From positions 1 through 23,431 of IMG/VR virus record IMGVR_UViG_3300021425_002606: 23,431 nt of DNA. The stretch is one strand, 5' to 3'. The stretch comes from a virus. The translations under genes were made by a program, and so were the position numbers. The stretch's first letter is position 1. Each line of letters opens with the position of its first letter. The notes beneath the pieces were generated by a model. It made no database searches. It was given only the letters and a program-made list of their open reading frames with translations, and was not told where the DNA came from. Shown in pieces: positions 1 through 6,285 of the stretch.

Positions 1-141
1 TAACACAAGATTAGATAATCTTGGCATAAACTTCTTGGAAGTGTTTAAGGATGAGTAACTTAGCCCGGTAGTGTTACAGAGCTCTGTTCTCGTGACTTGC
101 AGATCTTCTATCTGCTTCTGGACCCATAGATTAAAATACAT
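1..141 (-). CDS. Small HTH (XRE-like) DNA-binding protein, N-terminal part, cut by window edge
   Basis: An ATG at 141-139 follows the ribosome-binding site GGAGG (150-146) and opens a frame that stays open for 47 codons to the window edge. It begins MYFNLWVQKQIEDLQ and continues into a segment shaped like the first helices of an XRE-type helix-turn-helix. The start matches another protein of this window (22099-21866, MNFGLWVQIEL) and the core of the HTH protein just upstream (489-169, DFGMWIF). The F-x-x-W opening and the later Leu and Ser positions line up. I infer a phage regulator of the same small family. It is the last visible gene of the leftward replication operon, 27 bases after the stop of the previous HTH gene. 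The C-terminal half is outside the window, so a frameshift or early stop further left cannot be excluded. Confidence 0.7.
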   Translation of the reverse strand, partial: MYFNLWVQKQIEDLQVTRTELCNTTGLSYSSLNTSKKFMPRLSNLVL

Positions 142-168
142 TGTACCTCCGTATTTTTTGTGATTGGG

Positions 169-489
169 TTATTTGGTTTTCTTGTTCTTCTTTTTGTTGG
201 CTCGATATCGAAGCCTTCTGTAGGTAAATTGATACTCTGGCATCTTTTGGAATCCTCTATCGATAATCTTCCAGAGTTCCTCCGGGCTATCTGAGAAAAC
301 TTCGCAGAGGGCTAGATAGGTATCGAGCTTCGGATATCGAACTCCTTTCATATATCCCTTGAGGGTAGTTTCAGAGATTCCGATTTTATCTGCTAAGTGT
401 ACTAACTTCCAATCCTTCCTAGCAGCCTCTCGGAATATCCACATTCCGAAATCTGTACAGCCCTTCGGGATTACTTCGTTCTGGCTCAT
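169..489 (-). CDS. Small XRE-like helix-turn-helix regulator
   Basis: The 106-residue product has one helix-turn-helix domain. After a short N-terminus comes DFGMWIFREAARKDW, then LVHLADKIGISETTLKGYM (the HTH proper: Leu-Ala-Asp-x-Ile-Gly then Ser-x-x-x-Leu), then a third-helix region with a conserved Pro and a final amphipathic helix. The C-terminus is very basic (about ten Lys/Arg in the last fifteen residues), suiting DNA contact. I chose the ATG at 489 rather than the upstream in-frame ATG at 522 because GGAGG (501-497) sits 7 bases before it. It also overlaps the primase stop as ATGA, so translation is coupled. The role is inferred as transcriptional regulation of phage genes. The family (Cro/CI-like fold) is known but the target is not. 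Confidence 0.82.
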   Translation of the reverse strand: MSQNEVIPKGCTDFGMWIFREAARKDWKLVHLADKIGISETTLKGYMKGVRYPKLDTYLALCEVFSDSPEELWKIIDRGFQKMPEYQFTYRRLRYRANKKKNKKTK

Positions 490-1328
490 ATTAGATCCTC
501 CAATCTTCCCCACCATTGGCATTTATTGGCTCGGTTACAGTGTGGCCATAAGACCGCATGAGGGAGAGAGGGATCGATGGAGAAATAAACCTCTCTCTTA
601 CCGCATTGAGGGCAGAGGATATCTCGGGCTACGTTACCGTTTATACTGGCTCCGACCTTCGATGCTATACCCATTCTAAATTCTGGATTATGGAATAATG
701 CTTCTATTCCTACTTTGGCTCCTGGCTTTCTGCTTACCCATCTATGATACCGAGGCTTCTTTTCTTCCTTCGGTATATGGGAGTAATCCAATCGAAGGAA
801 CTTAGAGCCCTTATGCGCTTTCGCTGCTTGGAGATGGTTATCTCCCCTTGCTGGAGTAGCGAATCGGTAATACATTCTAGCGCAATCTGTAAGAGCACTA
901 GAATCGGGCTCTCCCTCTCCCACTACCTTATCCCATAGTTGCTTAGCGGCCTGCGCTGCTCTCTTCCAATCGGTAGCGATTACAGGCTTCTCCAGAGGAA
1001 GGATTATTCTCCACTTATGGATCTGCTCTGAGTGGGAGAAAGAAGTATGGGCTATGTAATGGTATTCATCCCAGCCTAATCTCCATCCCCAATCCGTACC
1101 ATCATCGAGATCGAATACTAAGCAAGAGATCTCTATAGCATTGGCTCCACTTCGATTACCAGCAAAAATAGTAGGGCTCCAGAGTGGGAGGCTCTTCTTT
1201 TCTCGTACTGGGAAGGGCTTCGAAGGCATCATTAGAGCCTTAGCAAGATTACGAAGGGATACCTCTACTTGCTGAGGCTCTCTTACGTAGTGACTATCGA
1301 AGAGAGATATTTTATACTTCGGTTCCAT
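486..1328 (-). CDS. Primase of the archaeo-eukaryotic (PrimPol) type with C-terminal zinc ribbon
   Basis: The 280-residue protein probably makes primers for phage DNA replication. The catalytic fold is suggested by VFDLDDG (residues 71-77; D73 and D75 as the metal-binding DxD pair), AHTSFSHS (93-100, the s-x-H nucleotide-binding motif), KWRIILPL (105-112) and ALTDCARMYYR (145-155, with a further acidic residue D148). The C-terminus carries a zinc ribbon: C239-x2-C242, then C264 and C270, with H263 as an alternative ligand. No Walker A helicase domain follows, so this is a stand-alone primase, and a helicase would have to lie outside the window or come from the host. GGAGGG lies about 8 bases before the ATG. 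It sits between a methyltransferase gene and an HTH gene in one operon. Family assignment is by motif reading and I am fairly sure of it. Confidence 0.8.
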   Translation of the reverse strand: MEPKYKISLFDSHYVREPQQVEVSLRNLAKALMMPSKPFPVREKKSLPLWSPTIFAGNRSGANAIEISCLVFDLDDGTDWGWRLGWDEYHYIAHTSFSHSEQIHKWRIILPLEKPVIATDWKRAAQAAKQLWDKVVGEGEPDSSALTDCARMYYRFATPARGDNHLQAAKAHKGSKFLRLDYSHIPKEEKKPRYHRWVSRKPGAKVGIEALFHNPEFRMGIASKVGASINGNVARDILCPQCGKREVYFSIDPSLPHAVLWPHCNRANKCQWWGRLEDLI

Positions 1329-1339
1329 GTTTATCCCTC

Positions 1340-1969
1340 CTAGAATAGTTTACTCTGCTTCGAGTGCTCTGTATATCTGGCTACTGTTTTCTCGAAGTAA
1401 TCTTTATCGATCTCCCAAGCATCTAGATCCAATCCAAGATCCCAGCAAGCGCAAGCGATAGAACCCGATCCGAGATGAGTATCGAGTATCTTATCTCCGG
1501 GCTTAGCAAACTTCTCTAAGCACCATTTATACAGAGCGATAGGTTTCTGGGTAGGATGGATCTTTCCTCCAGTTCTATTATCGAACTTGAATAGAGGAGC
1601 TGGCTTATTAAAAGAAGTCCATCCCATCTCCCAGCCTGAGAAGTTCTCCCAAGGCTGCACCTTATCCCAAGCGATAACGCATCTGGTAGGAGGGAGATCA
1701 AAGTAGTTACCTCCCCATACTATCTGCTCTTTGGATACTCGAAAGAGCTCCTCGAAGTACTCCGGGGAAGGTGCTGTATCCCATCTTTGGATCTTATTAT
1801 CAGTATTGAGAACTCTATTACGGAGTTTACCGCTTCCATGAAAAGTACTATAGCTATCGATTCCATAAGGAGGATCTACGATTGCTAGATCGTACTGGTT
1901 ATCTTCCATATCTCTCATAGCTTGCAGAGAGCATCCGAGATGGAGATTAATGCTAGGATCTTTACGCAT
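1340..1969 (-). CDS. DNA methyltransferase (N6-adenine or N4-cytosine, beta class)
   Basis: The 209-residue enzyme should transfer a methyl group from S-adenosylmethionine to an exocyclic amino group of adenine or cytosine. The catalytic motif IV, DPPYGID, lies near residue 32. HPTQKP and the S-adenosylmethionine-binding stretch KILDTHLGSGSIA follow near the C-terminus. The order IV then X/I is that of beta-class enzymes. The usual D-x-F-x-G-S-G is DTHLGSGS here, a mild variant. The ATG at 1969 is preferred over an upstream in-frame ATG at 2041 because GGAG lies 8 bases before it and family homology begins about here. It overlaps the end of the resolvase gene by 8 bases. No restriction enzyme gene is next to it, so it looks like an orphan phage methyltransferase, perhaps protecting the genome from host restriction. 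The target site is not predictable from sequence. Confidence 0.9.
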   Translation of the reverse strand: MRKDPSINLHLGCSLQAMRDMEDNQYDLAIVDPPYGIDSYSTFHGSGKLRNRVLNTDNKIQRWDTAPSPEYFEELFRVSKEQIVWGGNYFDLPPTRCVIAWDKVQPWENFSGWEMGWTSFNKPAPLFKFDNRTGGKIHPTQKPIALYKWCLEKFAKPGDKILDTHLGSGSIACACWDLGLDLDAWEIDKDYFEKTVARYTEHSKQSKLF

Positions 1970-2405
1970 CTTCACTACTCCAAGTATAGATAGAGAAAAG
2001 AGTATGGGCTTCTTCATTTGCTCCGCAGTACATATCTTCACAAGAGAGAGATACTACCCGATTATCATCTATCCATATATCGGATTGAGTAATGCAATCG
2101 AGCACCATCTTCAGAAGATTATCGATATCGGGCTTCTTTGGCCTCCAGATTCTCCCTGCAGTAAGTTCTCCGGCCTTGAGATATAATCTCTTAGTTCGAG
2201 GATGGAGAAAAGAGATCGTAACCTTGAATATCCCATCGAGAGGAACCCAATCCTCACCGCAGGAGGCTCGAAGGTTCTTAACTGCTTCATCCTTGTAACT
2301 TCGGGAAGTCTTAGGAGTATAGGCTCTTCCTGTTTTCGTAATCCGAGGCCTCCCCATCGCTACTGGGGGGCCTTGGATAATACCTTGATATGCTAATTTC
2401 CACAT
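1962..2405 (-). CDS. rusA: RusA-family Holliday junction resolvase
   Basis: The 147-residue protein should cut Holliday junctions and branched replication intermediates before packaging. The RusA signature is clear: KPDIDNLLKMVLD gives D93-x-D95-x3-K99, and D114 in IWIDDNRV lies 19 residues after D95. This is the same spacing as the known catalytic residues D70, D72, K76 and D91 of E. coli RusA. The N-terminal GPPVAMGRPR and the YTPKTSRSYKDE stretch are also typical. The start at 2405 shares its A with the stop of the preceding HTH gene (TAATG) and has GGAG 8 bases upstream, so I prefer it over the in-frame ATG at 2459. It belongs to the leftward replication and recombination operon. Confidence 0.93.
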   Translation of the reverse strand: MWKLAYQGIIQGPPVAMGRPRITKTGRAYTPKTSRSYKDEAVKNLRASCGEDWVPLDGIFKVTISFLHPRTKRLYLKAGELTAGRIWRPKKPDIDNLLKMVLDCITQSDIWIDDNRVVSLSCEDMYCGANEEAHTLFSIYTWSSEDA

Positions 2406-2911
2406 TAGATGCGCTCCATCTCTACTACTTTCGAGAGTGTAAGATAATGTTCTTCCCACTTAATAGGGTATAACATCTTACATAATCTAAGGAGGCTTGG
2501 TACTGTTGGATGGGTATCTCCCGAAATCCACTTAGAGATCCCATTCTTACTAATACCGATAGAGTCTGCGATATCTTCGATTGTGAACTCACTATTAGCG
2601 ATAGCGGCCTGCATCATAGTAGCGAACCGAGGATTAGAGATAGCCTTAAACTTCTCTTGGCTCCATCGAACTGCTACGAGAGGATCTGGCTCGCAGAACT
2701 CTTTACGCAAGATTAATCCGTTCACTTGGCAAGATGCTTCCCAGACCCAAGTACAATAAGTAGGGCTCCAGACCTTGCAGAGCTCTCCGATCTGCTTAAC
2801 GTAATCGAACTGGTCCAATACAATAGGCTTCGGAGGTGTTCGCTTATTACTCATCTGTCTAAGTTTGTTTCTTCCGTTCTCTTTGATATAGTTTCTTCTT
2901 CGTTTATTCAT
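2405..2911 (-). CDS. Two-part protein with C-terminal helix-turn-helix domain
   Basis: The 168-residue product has a very basic N-terminal 25 residues (MNKRRRNYIKENGRNK). A domain of about 70 residues rich in Trp and Cys follows (LCKVWSPTYCTWVWEASC), which I do not recognise. The C-terminal part is a helix-turn-helix: FTIEDIADSIGISKNGISKW, with a conserved Pro in HPTVPSLLRLCK. It resembles the other small HTH proteins of the window. It is the first large gene of the leftward operon, directly after a 35-residue hydrophobic peptide (TAA, one base, ATG). That makes it a candidate for the regulator acting at the inverted repeat 3052-3084. The start at 2911 is chosen for the G-rich sequence GGGGGTG just upstream. 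A later in-frame ATG at 2854 has no ribosome-binding site. The operator assignment is inference. Confidence 0.8.
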   Translation of the reverse strand: MNKRRRNYIKENGRNKLRQMSNKRTPPKPIVLDQFDYVKQIGELCKVWSPTYCTWVWEASCQVNGLILRKEFCEPDPLVAVRWSQEKFKAISNPRFATMMQAAIANSEFTIEDIADSIGISKNGISKWISGDTHPTVPSLLRLCKMLYPIKWEEHYLTLSKVVEMERI

Positions 2912-2912
2912 C

Positions 2913-3020
2913 TTACACCCCCAGCAACCATACAAGGAAAGAATATGCAAGAGGGAAAGAGCAGAACACTACTGCGAAAAGAAGATGGCAGCAGATAGTA
3001 TGTGTTATAGATTGTTTCAT
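2913..3020 (-). CDS. 35-residue hydrophobic peptide, probably single-pass membrane protein
   Basis: This short frame has an ATG at 3020-3018 with GAGGT (3032-3028) 7 bases before it. It ends in TAA at 2915-2913, one base before the ATG of the HTH gene, the spacing seen between other coupled genes here. The peptide is almost entirely apolar after MKQSITHT: it runs CCHLLFAVVFCSFPLAYSF and ends FLVWLLGV, long enough to span the membrane once or to act as a signal-anchor. It has three cysteines. I know no family for it. It could be an early toxin-like or superinfection-exclusion peptide, or a leader that couples translation to the downstream HTH gene. The gene-like start signal and exact coupling make chance less likely. 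Confidence 0.6.
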   Translation of the reverse strand: MKQSITHTICCHLLFAVVFCSFPLAYSFLVWLLGV

Positions 3021-3051
3021 TGTTTGTACCTCTGGTTATTACTCATCATTG

Positions 3052-3084
3052 AGTATAGATATGTATATCATAGTTTTCTATACT
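3052..3084. promoter_or_regulatory. Inverted repeat, probable operator in divergent promoter region
   Basis: AGTATAGA (3052-3059) and TCTATACT (3077-3084) form perfect 8-base arms. Inside them lies a smaller pair, TATG (3060-3063) and CATA (3069-3072). The element sits between the leftward operon and the only plus-strand gene. One arm covers the candidate -10 box TATAGA of the leftward promoter (minus strand, 3082-3077). Such an arrangement is typical of a site bound by a dimeric HTH repressor. The protein that binds is inferred, not shown. Confidence 0.5.
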
Positions 3085-3104
3085 GTGTACAGAAAAAAGA
3101 ACAA
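3077..3104 (-). promoter_or_regulatory. Candidate promoter of the leftward replication operon
   Basis: On the minus strand, TTGTTC (3104-3099) is followed after 16 bases by TATAGA (3082-3077). The -35 matches the sigma-70 consensus in three of six positions and the -10 in four of six, so it is weak on its own. Its place before the first gene of the operon and its overlap with the inverted repeat arm support it. The rest of the gap 3021-3154 is AT-rich, and I see no convincing promoter for the plus-strand gene. Confidence 0.35.
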
Positions 3105-3154
3105 TATAAATAAACTTTTTTGTGTTATATTGCTATCGTATCGGAGGCTACGAT

Positions 3155-3679
3155 ATGAATACGCAATACAGACTAAGAGAATCCGATCGCTTATGGTTCC
3201 AATATGTAGTACCTACCCTTCGAGATCGCTTTCCTGGCCAATGGAAAACCGAGATAGGAACCGATCGAGATCTGAAGTACGGTATCGATTATACCTATAC
3301 AGAAGGCTCGAAGGAACTCACCGTATCCGCTCGATTATGGAAGTCTAGACCCTGTAGACACTTCGCTCTTAGATGGAAGCGAACCAAGTACCCGGAGATG
3401 GGCTTGGAGATTGCTAGTAGGCTCGATGCCATAAAGAACGGAGGAGAGATATCCGATCTGACTATGGAGGGCTTCCTCTATAATGGTAAGGTCTGGATGG
3501 CAATAATCGATACTCGAAGGCTCTATACTGCGATCGATGGGATAGTACCTTTCCTCTCAGAGTTTACAGTAGAGAATACAGGGCCCGGAGATCTAACCAT
3601 CTTCAAGAGAGCATCTTGGGATCTCTTTTCGGATGGGGAGATAGAGAGGATTATCCTACCCGCAAGAACCGAGCCTTAA
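3155..3679 (+). CDS. Unknown protein, only plus-strand gene; possible nuclease-like fold
   Basis: The 174-residue product begins MNTQYRLRESDRLWF. The start at 3155 is chosen because GGAGG (3143-3147) lies 7 bases upstream. An upstream in-frame start at 3122 has no such site. The central part reads EIGTDRDLKYGIDYTY, then KELTVSARLWK. An acidic residue, then GID, then a beta-strand ending in Arg is reminiscent of divergent PD-(D/E)XK enzymes, but this is a weak resemblance. No membrane segment or signal peptide is visible. It runs against the leftward operon, and its 3' end overlaps the holin gene by 29 bases, tail to tail. An opposed lone gene in a phage is often a regulator, an anti-defence protein or an accessory gene. 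I cannot decide among these. Confidence 0.8.
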   Translation: MNTQYRLRESDRLWFQYVVPTLRDRFPGQWKTEIGTDRDLKYGIDYTYTEGSKELTVSARLWKSRPCRHFALRWKRTKYPEMGLEIASRLDAIKNGGEISDLTMEGFLYNGKVWMAIIDTRRLYTAIDGIVPFLSEFTVENTGPGDLTIFKRASWDLFSDGEIERIILPARTEP

Positions 3680-3968
3680 TCTCATCTACTATTTTAGCAA
3701 TATGCTCTAACTTTGTCTCTAGCATCGTTACCTTACGATCGAGATCGTTTATCTCCGATACCAGTTCTCTCCGCATAGTATCCTCTCGGGCCTGCATATC
3801 AGAAATTACCTTATCGTATCGAGCCCGGAGATCTTCCTCTTTCTTATCTTGCTTCTCTTCTCGTTCATCTGCTCGCTTCTGTAGTTCTTTGTTCTGCATA
3901 TAGAGAAATAAACCGAAGGCAACGTTAGCACCACCGTTTAGAATAAGGTGTAAAAGATTCTCTTCCAT
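3651..3968 (-). CDS. Holin-like membrane protein with long coiled coil
   Basis: The 105-residue protein has one N-terminal hydrophobic segment (about residues 5-24, HLILNGGANVAFGLFLYM). It is followed by a highly charged coiled coil (KELQKRADEREEKQDKKEED onward to about residue 95). This is the shape of BhlA/XhlA-type holin-associated proteins, and the gene follows the endolysin directly. The role inferred is permeabilising the inner membrane or controlling endolysin release. The ATG at 3968 shares its A with the endolysin stop (TAATG) and has GGAG 6 bases before it. An in-frame TTG at 3980 is less likely. It could also serve as an inner-membrane spanin subunit, but no outer-membrane lipoprotein partner was found next to it. 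Confidence 0.72.
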   Translation of the reverse strand: MEENLLHLILNGGANVAFGLFLYMQNKELQKRADEREEKQDKKEEDLRARYDKVISDMQAREDTMRRELVSEINDLDRKVTMLETKLEHIAKIVDEIKARFLRVG

Positions 3969-4543
3969 TATAAACTCCAAGCAACGATACCAGCAGCGAT
4001 CGAATCAGCAATAGAACGGAGATGCTCTATTGATAATAGATCTCGATGGGTATCCATGAAAAGGGGCTCGCAGCAGATCGCTACTGGTTTTCCTACTCCT
4101 CGTATTGTGTACCACGCGTTCTTAGTCCAGTCCTCACTACTGGCAACCTTCGGAAGGCATCTAGATAATCCGGGTAACTGCTTATCTCTTAATCTATCGC
4201 AGATCGAACTCGCTAAGGAGGCTCCTCCTGCGCTACCCATATGGAAAAAACTAGCATAGTCACCATCTCCACAATTCAGATGAAGAGAGAGATATACTTG
4301 CTTCTCTTGGAACCGCTTAGAGTATTCGTTTACTCGCTTATGCCTATCGGTATATTTACCATCGGAGATAGGCATAACCTTAACACCATGCTCGATTAGT
4401 TTCTCCTCAATCATAATGGAGAGATACCCGGTATAGATTGCCTCCATCCCATTACCAAAAGCAGGAGTAGGCATAACGGAAGCCCCTCGATCTTGGATCT
4501 TATCTGGCTTCCCTGCATGTTGTCTATCTAAGAATACTATCAT
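3968..4543 (-). CDS. Endolysin, zinc N-acetylmuramoyl-L-alanine amidase (Amidase_3 type)
   Basis: The 191-residue enzyme should cleave the bond between muramic acid and the stem peptide of peptidoglycan to release progeny. Zinc ligands are visible at the expected places: H9 in FLDRQHAGK (the family usually has D-P-G-H-G-G), E34 in GNGMEAIYTGYL and H88 in LSLHLN. The catalytic glutamate is likely E159 in AICCEPLFMD. The domain fills the whole protein, with no cell-wall-binding domain and no signal peptide, so export would depend on the holin. The start ATG at 4543 has GGAG about 11 bases upstream. The 41-base gap before it holds no gene. Family assignment is confident despite the altered first motif (RQHAGK). 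Confidence 0.9.
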   Translation of the reverse strand: MIVFLDRQHAGKPDKIQDRGASVMPTPAFGNGMEAIYTGYLSIMIEEKLIEHGVKVMPISDGKYTDRHKRVNEYSKRFQEKQVYLSLHLNCGDGDYASFFHMGSAGGASLASSICDRLRDKQLPGLSRCLPKVASSEDWTKNAWYTIRGVGKPVAICCEPLFMDTHRDLLSIEHLRSIADSIAAGIVAWSL

Positions 4544-4584
4544 AAGGCTACTATACTCCGATTCGATGAGAAAAAGGGGAAAGT

Positions 4585-6285
4585 TTACTCTCGGATGGTT
4601 ACGAGAGGGTTATCTTCGATATGGAGTACGTATCTCCAGCGGTTATCGTTCCAAGATTTCGATACTATTTGGCATTTATGCTCTGTTAATCCGACTGTAT
4701 CCGAAGAGATAGCAATAACATCTCCGAGATCTAGATATCCATACTTCGGAGCAGCAGAGATCTCGATAGCATAGTTCCCTAGAGCATGGGCTCTAATCTT
4801 ATCTCTGGCTATCCTTACTGCGGTCTGGAAATCATATACATAAGGAGTCTCGATTACCTTCTCTCGAAGTCCGTACCGGGTATAGGAGATATAGGCTAGG
4901 GGATCTCGATACTTCATAGGCTCATCTTCTGCCAAAGTAGGATCGATAACTATTTGTGATCTGAAGGAACCTAACTGCCCAGCCCATCCGAACCGGATTG
5001 TAATCTTATTGATAATCTCACCTTCGAGAGGAGTTAAAGGGCTTATAATCTCGAACTCTCCACTCTCGATTATGTTATGGGATGGTATAATCTCTTGAGA
5101 GTACGTATAGAGATTGAGAGCAACCTGTATACCCTTCCCTCCGTTCACTACCATAATGGGCAGGAGATCCCAGATATTATCCTTTACCCAATCATATACA
5201 TTTATATCTAGATCGTTAACATAGCCTCCGAACTTGTATCGATTGAGTACTGCTGCTAGCCCTTGCCAAGATGAAAAATCAAAGAATAACCCACTCTTCT
5301 CCAAAGCATAAAGAGAAATATCTATCGCTCCTTCTAATGGGCCTCCACCATCAATATTAGTTAATCCTCCGTTACTCTGGCCCCAAGATGCGTAATAAGT
5401 AAAGGAAAGTTCCGGGCTCGATACTTGGAAGTTATCTAGCTGTACGTTAGTTCCCTCTGGAGGTCCGGCATCTGTAATATAAAAAGGTACGTAGGTATGT
5501 ACAAAGCCCTTGTTATCTACTGCGGTTATCGCATAGTTCGAAAAGGAGCCTCCTTGGCCATCGAAGATCTGGATAACAGAGTTACTCGGACTGTATACAG
5601 GATGGTAGGCTACTTGGAAGTATTGAGTAAGGAGCGTAGTAGTTCCTCCGGCTTGGTAGGCTGGGGCTACATGGAGATCATCATCGAATACTACAGTATT
5701 AGCAGCCTCTCTCGGAGCAGTACCCAGATTACCGAATACGAAAGGAACTACCTTGCCTTTACTCTGTTCTATGATATCGATACTATAGTTATCCTCGATT
5801 ATTACATGCTCGGGCCCTAATAACTTAACTACCCGAACATTAACCGAGTTTTCGATAGTAAAGGATACTGTACCCTTCGGAGCATCCGGAGATCCGAAGA
5901 TCGCTCCGAGTACTCTACCTTTGAATACTGAGAGTTTATCCTGCTGGGTAAAGTCTGTTTTACCATCTTCGATTATCACCATCGAGAGTTCACAGAGAGC
6001 ATCGTTAAGCGTTCTCCCCTTAAGGAACTCCGATACCCAATCTATATCCTCGAAGATTAACTCCATCGAGATAGTATTGGCTTCTAGATCTACTCCGAGA
6101 AGATCGCTCTGTAAATTGATTGGAGGATCGGAGAGGGCTCCTCGATATGGTATCGTAATATTCTCTGCTAGATCTTCGATATCAATAGGAACCGTAGAGA
6201 ACCGATAGATCGCTCCATAATAGGATATATCGAGCACAAAGCATATATCTCCCTGCTCGATGCTCGATTTCGGTATAGTTTCCAT
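4585..6285 (-). CDS. Tail-tip hub / baseplate-like protein
   Basis: The 566-residue protein is the last structural gene before lysis. No signal peptide or membrane segment is seen. It is rich in beta-strand-like sequence. The last 90 residues resemble tail-hub proteins: VYDFQTAVRIARDKIRAHAL, then YGYLDLGDVIAISSD, then QIVSKSWN and a closing beta-strand. That layout (conserved D-x-G-D-x-I/V just before the end) is common in proteins closing the siphovirus tail tube and gripping the tape measure. Translation is coupled to the preceding gene by TAATG at 6285. The N-terminal half is not recognised. The function is inferred mostly from position and the C-terminal pattern. Confidence 0.7.
   Translation of the reverse strand: METIPKSSIEQGDICFVLDISYYGAIYRFSTVPIDIEDLAENITIPYRGALSDPPINLQSDLLGVDLEANTISMELIFEDIDWVSEFLKGRTLNDALCELSMVIIEDGKTDFTQQDKLSVFKGRVLGAIFGSPDAPKGTVSFTIENSVNVRVVKLLGPEHVIIEDNYSIDIIEQSKGKVVPFVFGNLGTAPREAANTVVFDDDLHVAPAYQAGGTTTLLTQYFQVAYHPVYSPSNSVIQIFDGQGGSFSNYAITAVDNKGFVHTYVPFYITDAGPPEGTNVQLDNFQVSSPELSFTYYASWGQSNGGLTNIDGGGPLEGAIDISLYALEKSGLFFDFSSWQGLAAVLNRYKFGGYVNDLDINVYDWVKDNIWDLLPIMVVNGGKGIQVALNLYTYSQEIIPSHNIIESGEFEIISPLTPLEGEIINKITIRFGWAGQLGSFRSQIVIDPTLAEDEPMKYRDPLAYISYTRYGLREKVIETPYVYDFQTAVRIARDKIRAHALGNYAIEISAAPKYGYLDLGDVIAISSDTVGLTEHKCQIVSKSWNDNRWRYVLHIEDNPLVTIRE

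Noticed and set aside
5497-5820. Plus-strand open frame of 107 codons inside the tail-hub gene
   Set aside because: It lies fully opposite a well-supported gene, lacks a ribosome-binding site and its peptide has no domain-like pattern. The high frequency of TCGA and low number of stops on the opposite strand produce many such shadow frames.
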